DNA of 33,569 bases from Promethearchaeota archaeon (lineage in GTDB: Archaea > Asgardarchaeota > Lokiarchaeia > Sigyniarchaeales > SOKP01): contig RDOE01000035.1 of the NCBI GenBank assembly GCA_011364975.1, positions 1 to 33,569 on the forward strand, given 5' to 3'. The position numbers were made by a program, and so were the translations under genes. Positions 1 through 7,909 of this stretch are shown piece by piece. The stretch's first letter is position 1. Each line of letters begins with the position of its first letter. The notes beneath the pieces are model-generated. The model ran no database searches, was not told where the DNA came from, and was given only the letters and a program-made list of their open reading frames with translations.

Positions 1-587
1 CGAGCTCCATCTTCCATACCAGTTCTTATAATATAATCTACCTCAGGAAAATTGCGTGTATATAGATATCCTTTAATTAAATTTTTATTAATATCATCCA
101 CTTTGATCCCTTTTTTGATTATATCTTTTACAGCATCTACAATTTCTTCTTGTCCATCATACATTATACATAGATTGATAAAATATTGATTATGATCCTT
201 AGTAAAATCAATCAATTCCCTAATTTTTTCTCGTACACTCAATGGTAATAAATGAATCCGCCCAATTACATTAAAATTAACTTTATCTTCTTTGACAGTT
301 GACTCTTTTATAACTGTATCTACAGCATCTAGTATGATACCAAAGATATACTCAATTTCTTTTTCGTTTCTTTTTCTTACATTCTCAATTGATAAGGCAT
401 AAATACTTAAGTAATGTATTCCCGCGTCGAAAAAGTCGAATAACCTTTCTTTCAGATTTTTATAACCAATCAAGTGGCCCACATTAGGACTAAGGAGATT
501 CTTTTTTGCCCACCGACGATTTCCATCAAGTATCAAACCAATATGCTTAGGTAATCTATTCTTCGGTATCTCCTCTAATTCTTCCAA
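1..587 (-). CDS. uppS: cis-prenyltransferase (polyprenyl diphosphate synthase, UppS/DHDDS family), 3' end cut off by window edge
   Basis: The minus-strand reading frame is open from about 587 to the window edge (about 195 residues). It carries the cis-prenyltransferase hallmarks: HIGLILDGNRRWAKK near the N-terminus (the family's H-x3-MDGN-RWA motif) and RTGMEDGAR at the edge (the conserved RTxGExR region). The family condenses IPP units in cis onto an allylic diphosphate to make the long polyprenyl carrier lipid for glycan assembly; archaea use it for dolichol-type carriers. The family is usually about 230-260 residues, so roughly 50 C-terminal residues lie outside. No ATG fits: an in-frame TGA lies seven codons before the TTG at 587, which I take as the start. 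It diverges from HMG-CoA synthase and consumes the IPP that the neighbouring operon makes. Family call is sure; start codon is less so. Confidence 0.88.
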   Translation of the reverse strand, partial: MEELEEIPKNRLPKHIGLILDGNRRWAKKNLLSPNVGHLIGYKNLKERLFDFFDAGIHYLSIYALSIENVRKRNEKEIEYIFGIILDAVDTVIKESTVKEDKVNFNVIGRIHLLPLSVREKIRELIDFTKDHNQYFINLCIMYDGQEEIVDAVKDIIKKGIKVDDINKNLIKGYLYTRNFPEVDYIIRTGMEDGA

Positions 588-919
588 GGTAAATTTAACC
601 TTACATCAAAATTAATTCCTATAATTTATTATTAAAACTTCATGAATATTAATACTCGGAAAAATATTAAATTGCTGGTGTAAAAATAAATCATTAAAAT
701 TTTAAGATAAATACAATCTCGAAGAATTATAGTAAATTTCCCTACTTTCAATAATATGAATTGTTGAAAATATGATAATAATGGGAATTTTTAAATAGCT
801 ATTTTACTTAGAATCAGTAATATTTAATTAGATAAGTTTTTGAGTAAATAAAAACTATAAAGAATAATTTAACTTTTAAATTAAAAGATAATTAGTTATG
901 ATTTTAGTGGAAATGGAGC
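588..919. promoter_or_regulatory. AT-rich divergent promoter region between uppS and HMG-CoA synthase
   Basis: This 332 bp stretch has no convincing gene on either strand and separates two divergent isoprenoid genes, so both promoters should lie here. Visible candidates are a TATA-like TTTAAATA around 790-797 and a 15 bp inverted repeat CTTTTAA-A-TTAAAAG at 873-887, about 35 bp before the HMG-CoA synthase start. In sequence this AT-rich both could occur by chance; neither is a firm call. Confidence 0.35.
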
Positions 920-2548
920 ATGATGAGGAACGGCTTTTTGTATTCTAACATTGGGATTGATTCGATTGGATTTCATGCCCCTAGATATTTTATTAAATTA
1001 AAAGATTTAGCCAGAGAAAGAAAAATAGACCCTGAAAAGTATAAAAAAGGTTTGATGGCAATAGAAATGAGATTACCTGAAATTAATGAGGATATTATTT
1101 CTATTGGGTTAAAAGCAGGGTATAATGCGCTTATTAAAGGAAATATTTCACCTAAGGAGATTGACGCACTTTTTGTAGGAACTGAGACAATAACATATGC
1201 CGTTAAGAGTGTTTCTAATATTTTTGCAGAGTTATTAGAAATTTCACCTAACAGTTTTACTCAAGATTGCTATAATGCGTGCGCTGGTGGAACTTTAGCA
1301 CTACTTAATGCTATTGCATTAATAGATAAAGAAGTTATCAAAAAAGCTCTTGTGATTAGTGCAGATATTTCTTCATATCAGATTGGATCTCCTAGTGAGC
1401 CCACTCAGGGTTCAGGTGCCGTTGCATTAGTTATTTCAAAGAATCCAAGAGTTGCTGCCTTTAGTGAAAAATTTGGAAAGGTTTCTGGGAATGTTGATGA
1501 CTTTTTTAGACCAGCATATGAAAAAAATGCTAAAGCATTTGGTCATTATTCTGTAGATACATACCTTGATTTTCAATTAAGAGCATATGATGATTTAATT
1601 AATAATGTGGGAGATTTTTATGCTGACTTTTATACATTTCACGCCCCTTATTCTAAATTACCTATAAAATGCATGCAATATATCATTCAAAAACGATGGA
1701 TAAATCATATCAATAACCTACCGAGATTAAAAAGAAACCAAATTAAATCATCTATTCTAAAGAAATTAGATTCCTTTATGCATGATATAACAGTTTTACC
1801 TGAATGGTTATATTTGAAATTGAGAGAAAGAGGTTTTTCTTCTGAAACACTGGAATCCCTCTCACATAAATTGATCCGTGATATTAAAGGAAGAGTACTT
1901 CCACAATTAAGAGTTCCCTCTCATTTTGGAAATATGTATAATGCCTCCGTTTGGGCTCAAATATTATATATTCTTGAAAATTATGCTCGCGTAAATGATA
2001 CTATCTATTTTGGTTCTTATGGATCGGGGGCAACATGTATCTCGGGACTATTAAAGATTAAAGAAGATTTCAAAAGTGTTATTGATAAAAGCCCTAAAAT
2101 TGATGATTTTATAAACAATAAAGAACGAAAAACAGTTCAAGAATATGAAATAATAAAAAATGGGAATTTCTTACCTAGCACTGTATTAGGAGAAATTATC
2201 GAACACGAACAAAACCAACATCGAGGTTTCACGCTCCATTTTTGTGATGAAGGATGCATTATTCCTAATATTAAAGGGCTAAATCATTGCCCTAAAGGAC
2301 ATTCTGGGTTTCATACAAGATTTTTTCCACTTTTTGCTGTTCTAAAATCAGAACCTATAGAAAATCCTGACGAAAATAATCTTACCTTTCTCCAGAATGG
2401 ATTAGTTAGGATTATAGGTAAAGTTAAACAAGGAACATTACTAGAATATGAACTCCGGCGGATTGAAAATAAAAATGAGAAAAATTTCAATGCAATTGGT
2501 TTATTAAATTGGAGTCCTATGTATATTCCAATTCAAAATGTTTATTAA
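920..2548 (+). CDS. hydroxymethylglutaryl-CoA synthase with C-terminal zinc-ribbon-like extension
   Basis: Condenses acetyl-CoA with acetoacetyl-CoA to HMG-CoA, the first committed step of the mevalonate route. The thiolase-fold core shows the three catalytic positions of archaeal HMG-CoA synthases: Glu89 in FVGTET, the nucleophile Cys121 in NACAGGT, and His241 in TFHAPYSKL; GSYGSGAT at 366-372 is the C-terminal glycine loop. At 542 residues it is much longer than the roughly 350 of typical archaeal enzymes. Part of the excess is a tail from about 405 with C442, C446, C457 and H461 (a C-x3-C...CPKGH pattern) that resembles a degenerate DUF35-type zinc ribbon. A second ATG at 923 has better spacing from GGAG at 915-918 and may be the true start. 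It leads the mevalonate gene run; the reductase follows after 133 bp. Confidence 0.92.
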   Translation: MMRNGFLYSNIGIDSIGFHAPRYFIKLKDLARERKIDPEKYKKGLMAIEMRLPEINEDIISIGLKAGYNALIKGNISPKEIDALFVGTETITYAVKSVSNIFAELLEISPNSFTQDCYNACAGGTLALLNAIALIDKEVIKKALVISADISSYQIGSPSEPTQGSGAVALVISKNPRVAAFSEKFGKVSGNVDDFFRPAYEKNAKAFGHYSVDTYLDFQLRAYDDLINNVGDFYADFYTFHAPYSKLPIKCMQYIIQKRWINHINNLPRLKRNQIKSSILKKLDSFMHDITVLPEWLYLKLRERGFSSETLESLSHKLIRDIKGRVLPQLRVPSHFGNMYNASVWAQILYILENYARVNDTIYFGSYGSGATCISGLLKIKEDFKSVIDKSPKIDDFINNKERKTVQEYEIIKNGNFLPSTVLGEIIEHEQNQHRGFTLHFCDEGCIIPNIKGLNHCPKGHSGFHTRFFPLFAVLKSEPIENPDENNLTFLQNGLVRIIGKVKQGTLLEYELRRIENKNEKNFNAIGLLNWSPMYIPIQNVY

Positions 2549-2681
2549 ATTTACGTTCTAAACTTATTGTTAATTATGATTTTACCAATTTCAAGCAATC
2601 TTATATATAGAAATGGATTCAATTTCACCCGAGGTAAAATTATTAGAAGAAGAAATAAAAAATGTGAAAATAGATTGATAG

Positions 2682-3971
2682 GTGTTAAAAATAAACGAGA
2701 TAAATTCAGATATTTCCCAATTTTACAAACTCTCTTTAACTGAACGACAAAATCAGTTAGCAAGGATGTTTAATCTTGACAAGGATGATCGTGATCTATT
2801 AAAAAATTTAGGATACTTAACGAAATCTCAAATTGATACTATGATTGAAAATGTCGTAGGAAGTTATCAATTACCATTTGGAATTGCTTTGAATTTCAAA
2901 ATAAATGGGATTGATTATATTATCCCTATGGTTATTGAAGAACCTTCTGTTGTTGCTGCTGCCTCTAATGCCGCAAAAATTGCAAGAAAACATGGTGGTT
3001 TTCATTCTGATAAAGTAGAATCAATAATGATTTCACAAATCCAAATTGTAGGTTTAAAAAATATTGAATCTTCAAAAGAAAAGCTAATAAAAAATAAAGA
3101 AAAGATATTGAAAATTGCAAATGAGCAAGATCCAATGTTATATAAGCTTGGAGGGGGTGCAATCGATATTGAGATTAGAGATTTAAATACAAGAAAAGGA
3201 TCTATGTTAATTGTTCACCTTCATGTTAATGTATTAGACGCTATGGGTGCAAACATAGTAAATACAATGGCTGAAGCTATAAGTCCTTTTATAGAAGATA
3301 TTAGTGATGGGAAAGTAAACATAAGAATAGTATCAAATTTAGCTATTAAGCGTGTTGTAAGATGTCAGGCCGTATTTGATAAAGATATGCTTGGGGGTGA
3401 AGAAGTGATAGAAGGAATACTTAATGCCTATGAATTTGCTCTCGCTGATCCTTATCGGGCAGCTACTCATAATAAGGGAATAATGAATGGCATTATTGCA
3501 TTAACATTAGCAACTGGAAATGATACACGAGCAATTGAAGCAGGAGCTCATGCTTATGCGTCTTTAACTGGTCAATATTCGCCCTTAACAACTTTTCGAT
3601 TAGATTCAGATGGAAATTTGCTGGGAGAAATACAGTTACCTCTTGCTTTAGGAATTATAGGAGGAATTACTAATATACACCCTATGGCACGGTTAGCTTT
3701 AAGAATATTAAGAGTTAAAAGCGCAGAAGAGTTATCTCAAGTGGCTGCTGCGTTAGGTTTAGCCCAGAACGTTGCGGCATTAAGAGCATTAGCAGCAGAG
3801 GGGATACAAAAAGGTCATATGGCTCTTCATTCAAGAAATATTGCAAAAATCGCGGGTGTGCCAGATAACTTAATAGAAAAAGTAGCGAATTTATTGGTTA
3901 AAGAGAAAAAAATAAGAGTAGATTACGCAAAAGAAATATTAAAAAGAATAAGTGAGGGTGAAAAACTTTAG
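2682..3971 (+). CDS. HMG-CoA reductase, class II (bacterial-type)
   Basis: Reduces HMG-CoA to mevalonate with NAD(P)H. The 429-residue protein aligns along its whole length with class II reductases of the Pseudomonas mevalonii type: FYKLSLTERQ at the N-terminus, IENVVGSYQLPFGIA at 55-69, EEPSVVAAAS at 86-95 (catalytic Glu87), Lys265 in ATHNKG, Asp281 in GNDTRAIEAG and His379 in KGHMALH. It lacks the membrane anchor and the motif set of class I enzymes, which most archaea and all eukaryotes use. The GTG at 2682 keeps the conserved N-terminal segment; the next ATG (2766) would remove it. I see no clear Shine-Dalgarno site. Class II enzymes also occur in Archaeoglobus and Thermoplasmatales, so this may be an old acquisition from bacteria. 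Cofactor preference cannot be read with confidence. Confidence 0.95.
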   Translation: MLKINEINSDISQFYKLSLTERQNQLARMFNLDKDDRDLLKNLGYLTKSQIDTMIENVVGSYQLPFGIALNFKINGIDYIIPMVIEEPSVVAAASNAAKIARKHGGFHSDKVESIMISQIQIVGLKNIESSKEKLIKNKEKILKIANEQDPMLYKLGGGAIDIEIRDLNTRKGSMLIVHLHVNVLDAMGANIVNTMAEAISPFIEDISDGKVNIRIVSNLAIKRVVRCQAVFDKDMLGGEEVIEGILNAYEFALADPYRAATHNKGIMNGIIALTLATGNDTRAIEAGAHAYASLTGQYSPLTTFRLDSDGNLLGEIQLPLALGIIGGITNIHPMARLALRILRVKSAEELSQVAAALGLAQNVAALRALAAEGIQKGHMALHSRNIAKIAGVPDNLIEKVANLLVKEKKIRVDYAKEILKRISEGEKL

Positions 3972-4060
3972 TTTTATAAAAAGTGTTTCTGTAACTCCAC
4001 TTAGAAAACCATTTTTATTGAAAATTGAATTATAATAGATAAATTATAGAGTTGAAATTT

Positions 4061-5374
4061 ATGGGATTTAGAGAATATTTAAAAAAGATTGATGAAGCGG
4101 GGTATCTTCAGAATGTAGACGCTGAAGTCTCAAAAACATTAGAAATCTCTGGAATTTTAAAAGAAATAGAACCAACACCAGTAATATTCAATAATGTGAA
4201 AGAGTCTGAATTTCGTGTTGCTGGAAACCTTTTTTGTAGCAAGGAGGTAGTTGCTTCATATTTCGGAGTACCTTCCACAGATCTTATACCCATGCTCACG
4301 AAAGCTATTTCTGAACCCTCAGAACCAGAAATTGAGCCTAATGCTCCCTGTCAAGAAGTTATAGAATCAAATGTTGATTTAGATAAATTACCCATTTTAT
4401 TCCATTGTGAGAAAGATGGTGGAAATTATATTAGTTCTGCTGTAGTTATTACTAGAGATCCGGATTATGGTCAAAATATGGATTTTCACAGAGCAATGCA
4501 ATTTTCTAAAGATAAATTTTCAACGAGAATTGTCAGCGGACGCCATTTTCATCAATTTTTAAAAAGAAATATCGAATTAGACGTTGCTTTTTGCATAGGA
4601 AATACTCCAAACGTCCTTATTGCAGGAGCAACATCAGTAGATATTGGAATTGATGAGTTACATATAGCAAACGCATTAGAACCTATCAAACTTGTTAAAG
4701 CGAAATCAGTTGATCTCTTAATACCCGCAGAAGCAGAATTTGTTTTAGAAGGACGGGTTTTTTTAGAAGAAAAACATGCTGAAGGTCCTTTTGTTGACTT
4801 AACGGAGACTTATGATGTAATTAGGGAAGAACCTGTTTTTGAAGTTAAAAAAATAACTCATAGAATTAATGCTATATGGCAAGCTTTATTACCAGGCGCG
4901 CTTGAGCATAAATTGTTGATGGGAATGCCTCGAGAACCTACTATTTTTAAAAAGGTGAATGAAACAGGTGTTAAGTGCCTAGATGTGAATGTAAATCCTG
5001 GTGGATGTTCTTGGTTACATGCTATAGTTCAAATTGATAAAAATTCAGAGGAAGATGGTAAAAAAGCTATAGAGGGTGCATTTGCTGGTCATACTAGCTG
5101 TAAACATGTCTTTATTGTAGATAAAGATATTGATATTTATAATCCTCTTTCAGTAGAGTGGGCAATGGCTACTCGCTTTCAAGGAGATGTGAGAATGATC
5201 ATCAAAGATAAAGAACCAGGCAGTAGTTTAGATCCCAGTGCTGAACCAGGAACAAAGATGACTACGAAAATCGGATTTGATTTAACTAAACCCCTTACAG
5301 TAAAAGGAAAGAGTTTTGAAATTGCCGAGTTTCCTAAGGTTGATATTAACAAATATTTCAAAGGAAAGGATTAG
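4061..5374 (+). CDS. UbiD-family decarboxylase, probable trans-anhydromevalonate 5-phosphate decarboxylase
   Basis: Belongs to the UbiD family of prenyl-FMN-dependent decarboxylases: N-terminal MGFREYLKKIDEAGYL, the substrate/FMN region DGGNYISSAVVITRDPDYG around 120-137, AEAEFVLEG, and the EGPFVDLTETYD segment around 241-252 that carries conserved acidic residues. Its position directly before the phosphomevalonate dehydratase genes, with mevalonate kinase and isopentenyl phosphate kinase behind, points to the archaeal mevalonate step that decarboxylates trans-anhydromevalonate 5-phosphate to isopentenyl phosphate. UbiX, encoded at 9861-10409, would supply its cofactor. The ATG at 4061 is taken as start; a TTG at 4052 would add three residues. 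It abuts the next gene with no gap. The family is certain; the specific substrate rests on context. Confidence 0.9.
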   Translation: MGFREYLKKIDEAGYLQNVDAEVSKTLEISGILKEIEPTPVIFNNVKESEFRVAGNLFCSKEVVASYFGVPSTDLIPMLTKAISEPSEPEIEPNAPCQEVIESNVDLDKLPILFHCEKDGGNYISSAVVITRDPDYGQNMDFHRAMQFSKDKFSTRIVSGRHFHQFLKRNIELDVAFCIGNTPNVLIAGATSVDIGIDELHIANALEPIKLVKAKSVDLLIPAEAEFVLEGRVFLEEKHAEGPFVDLTETYDVIREEPVFEVKKITHRINAIWQALLPGALEHKLLMGMPREPTIFKKVNETGVKCLDVNVNPGGCSWLHAIVQIDKNSEEDGKKAIEGAFAGHTSCKHVFIVDKDIDIYNPLSVEWAMATRFQGDVRMIIKDKEPGSSLDPSAEPGTKMTTKIGFDLTKPLTVKGKSFEIAEFPKVDINKYFKGKD

Positions 5375-6574
5375 TTGAAAATGGACTTAACATCAGAAGA
5401 GCAAGATATGCTCGATGGTAAATTTGGAAAAGCAGCTCAGAAATCTATGGAAATTTTATCAGCTTTAGGTGAGATTTTTAATGCTGAATCTATGGTTGAG
5501 GTTACCGGTGTTCAGATAGCTGGAGTTTCATATGATAATCTAGGTGAAGCGGGTTTGGAATTTTTAAGTGAAATGGCAGAAGATGGAAAGGTTAAAGTTC
5601 TAACAACCTTAAACCCCGCAGGAATGGATCGCGAAAATTGGCGTTTATTAGGAATAGATGAGGACTTTGCTAAGAATCAGAATCGTGTAATTGATGCATT
5701 TGCAAGAATGGGGGTAATTACTACATGTTCTTGCACTCCTTATTTAATCGGAAATTCGCCTCACTTTGGACAACATATTGCATGGGCTGAAAGTAGTGCA
5801 GTATGTTATGCAAACTCGGTTATTGGTGCACGAACAAATCGAGAAGGAGGACCAAGTGCATTAGCATCCGCAATAACTGGAAAAACACCAAATTATGGGT
5901 ATCACTTAGATGAAAATCGTCACGGTCAAGTTTTAGTAAAGGTAAATTGTGATCTCAAAGGTACTGACGAATTTGGTGTATTAGGAAAAATTATTGGTGA
6001 TAAATTAGTAGAATTAGGAATGAAAATCCCCTATATCATTGGAATAACTTCTGCTACAGTTGAAGAGCTTAAATCATTTTGTGCATCAGTAGCTACATAT
6101 GGGGGAACAGCATTATTTCATATGAAAGGAATAACTCCCGAATATGATAAATATCCACAACCTAGCGAAAATTTAATTGAAATAAATAAGATTAATTTAG
6201 AACAAGCCCGAAATAAACTTATTGATGATGATATTGAAGTGGATTTTGTAAGTATTGGTTGTCCTCATGCGTCAATTTATGAAATTGAAAAAATATCGCG
6301 TTTATTAAAGGGTAAAAAAGTAAATAAAGAATTTTGGATTACTACCGCAAGACCTACTAAAAGAATTGCTGATGAAGCAGGTTATTCTAAAATTATTGAA
6401 AAAGCGGGAGCAAAATTTGCTGCAGATACATGCTGTGTTGTAGCTCCAATAAAGGGACGGTTCAAAGGAATTATGGTTGATTCGGCTAAGGCTTGTTATT
6501 ATGGTCGTGCAAAGAACAAATTTAAAGTAAAAATTGGAACGATTGAAGATTGCATTGAGGAGGCTATAAAATGA
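5375..6574 (+). CDS. phosphomevalonate dehydratase large subunit (aconitase X catalytic subunit)
   Basis: Aconitase X large-subunit family, about 400 residues, the usual length. Recognisable segments are EVTGVQIAGVSYDNLGEAGL (42-61), LTTLNPAGMD (77-85), TTCSCTPYL (116-124), FGQHIAWAESSAVCYANSV (131-149), GARTNREGG (151-159) and IGCPHAS (294-300). Cysteines at 118, 120, 296, 353 and 354 are candidates for binding the iron-sulfur cluster that this family carries. With the small subunit it would dehydrate mevalonate 5-phosphate to trans-anhydromevalonate 5-phosphate. The start could be the TTG immediately after the UbiD stop (AAGGA-like sequence four bases upstream) or the ATG at 5381. It overlaps the small subunit by four bases (ATGA), so the two are probably translationally coupled. 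Confidence 0.93.
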   Translation: MKMDLTSEEQDMLDGKFGKAAQKSMEILSALGEIFNAESMVEVTGVQIAGVSYDNLGEAGLEFLSEMAEDGKVKVLTTLNPAGMDRENWRLLGIDEDFAKNQNRVIDAFARMGVITTCSCTPYLIGNSPHFGQHIAWAESSAVCYANSVIGARTNREGGPSALASAITGKTPNYGYHLDENRHGQVLVKVNCDLKGTDEFGVLGKIIGDKLVELGMKIPYIIGITSATVEELKSFCASVATYGGTALFHMKGITPEYDKYPQPSENLIEINKINLEQARNKLIDDDIEVDFVSIGCPHASIYEIEKISRLLKGKKVNKEFWITTARPTKRIADEAGYSKIIEKAGAKFAADTCCVVAPIKGRFKGIMVDSAKACYYGRAKNKFKVKIGTIEDCIEEAIK

Positions 6575-6960
6575 AATTAAAGGGAAGAAAAATATATAAA
6601 GGAATTGTTGAAGCTAAAGCAATTGTAACTAAGGAAGGAATTTCATTTTATGGAGGAGTTGATCCTGAAACCGGTAAGATTGTTGAGGTAGGCCATGAAC
6701 TTGAAGGCCAATCTATCATTGGAAAGGTTTTAGTCTTTCCATCTGGCAAAGGCTCTACAGTTGGATCTTATACCATGTATAGAATGACGAAAAATAATAC
6801 TGCCCCTGCAGCAATTGTAAATGAACAAATTGATACAATCGTAGCTGTAGGGTGTATCATTAGCGAGATTCCTTGTATAGATAAAGTAGACATAAATAAT
6901 ATTAAAACGGGACAAAATATACTTGTTAATGCTTCAGAAGGATTTGTAGAGGTGAAATAA
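6571..6960 (+). CDS. phosphomevalonate dehydratase small subunit (aconitase X swivel domain)
   Basis: A 129-residue protein of the aconitase X small-subunit (swivelling domain, formerly DUF126) family. The signature PSGKGSTVGSYTMYRM at about 52-67 contains the conserved serine region of the active site. It forms the active dehydratase with the large subunit encoded just upstream; the ATGA overlap supports equal, coupled synthesis. In some bacteria the two domains are one polypeptide, whereas archaea usually keep them separate, as here. The context (mevalonate kinase next, UbiD before) argues for phosphomevalonate as substrate rather than the hydroxyproline-type substrates of bacterial aconitase X. 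Confidence 0.93.
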   Translation: MKLKGRKIYKGIVEAKAIVTKEGISFYGGVDPETGKIVEVGHELEGQSIIGKVLVFPSGKGSTVGSYTMYRMTKNNTAPAAIVNEQIDTIVAVGCIISEIPCIDKVDINNIKTGQNILVNASEGFVEVK

Positions 6961-7896
6961 TTGGGTACCGGGAGGGGTTATGGAAAAACTATCTTATTCG
7001 GGGAACATTTTGTAGTTTTTGGGCTCCCTGCAATTGCTTCAGCATTAGGATCTTTTACCCTCGCAGAAGTTAAAGTTTCTGAAGGAAAAGGATATACTGT
7101 GAATGATCAGAGACCTGCTACACCCGGATATAAAAAAACAAAATATAAAGAGTCAATGCAATCAATAATGAATGTAATTGATCATTTAAATATTGATTTA
7201 AATAATAATAAACTTGAGATTACTTTTTCTGGTGACTTAATTGCTGCAAGTGGAGTTGGGGCTTCTGCAGCTCAATGTACATCATTAGTTCGTGCGTTAA
7301 ACAGTACCTTTAATCTTAATTTAAATAACGAAAAGGTTAACGACGCAGCCTATGAGGGAGAGAAAGCATACCATGGAACACCTTCTGGAATTGATAATAC
7401 AGCTTCTACATATGGTGGATTGATTTGGTTTGTTAAAAACCTAAGTGGGGGCAAAAATACAATGGATCTTTTACAGATGCCAAAAAAAGTACCTCTAATA
7501 ATAGCTAATTCAGGAATTACGGCTTCAACAACTGAAGTTGTTGCTGATGTTCGCCGTTTAAAAGAAAAAAATCCTGAAAAGTTCGAAAAAATTTTTGTTA
7601 AATATAAAGAATTAGCAAAATCAGCTAAAAAAGCCATACTTGAAGGAGATATTGTCGATATAGGTAAACTAATGAACCAAAATCACAAACTATTACAAGA
7701 GATCAATGTGTCGGGAGAGATCAATGACAAATTAGTCAACCTTGCTCTGAAAAATGGAGCTATTGGTGCTAAAATGACTGGAACTGGTCGAGGTGGTTTA
7801 GTTATTGCTTTAGCAGAAAATGAGATAATGCAAGAAAAGATTGCTAACGCTATTGAAAAAGAAGGATATGTTGTTTGGAAAACCATGATAGGATGA
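6961..7896 (+). CDS. mvk: mevalonate kinase (GHMP kinase family)
   Basis: Phosphorylates mevalonate to mevalonate 5-phosphate with ATP. The 311-residue sequence carries the mevalonate kinase signatures in order: GEHFVVFGLPAIA at 14-26, the GHMP phosphate loop SGVGASAAQ at 97-105, PSGIDNTASTYGG at 141-153 with the catalytic Asp145, and the C-terminal glycine motif MTGTGRGG. The TTG start directly follows the dehydratase small-subunit stop and is preceded five bases upstream by GAGGTGA, a strong Shine-Dalgarno site, which supports this non-ATG start. The next gene begins 13 bases after the stop. No phosphomevalonate kinase or diphosphomevalonate decarboxylase occurs in the window, consistent with the dehydratase route. 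Confidence 0.94.
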   Translation: MGTGRGYGKTILFGEHFVVFGLPAIASALGSFTLAEVKVSEGKGYTVNDQRPATPGYKKTKYKESMQSIMNVIDHLNIDLNNNKLEITFSGDLIAASGVGASAAQCTSLVRALNSTFNLNLNNEKVNDAAYEGEKAYHGTPSGIDNTASTYGGLIWFVKNLSGGKNTMDLLQMPKKVPLIIANSGITASTTEVVADVRRLKEKNPEKFEKIFVKYKELAKSAKKAILEGDIVDIGKLMNQNHKLLQEINVSGEINDKLVNLALKNGAIGAKMTGTGRGGLVIALAENEIMQEKIANAIEKEGYVVWKTMIG

Positions 7897-7909
7897 GAGA
7901 GATTGAAAA

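Noticed and set aside
873..887. CTTTTAA-A-TTAAAAG inverted repeat as an operator for HMG-CoA synthase
   Set aside because: The arms have one G/C base each in a very AT-rich spacer, so chance is a good explanation; it is only mentioned in the spacer entry.
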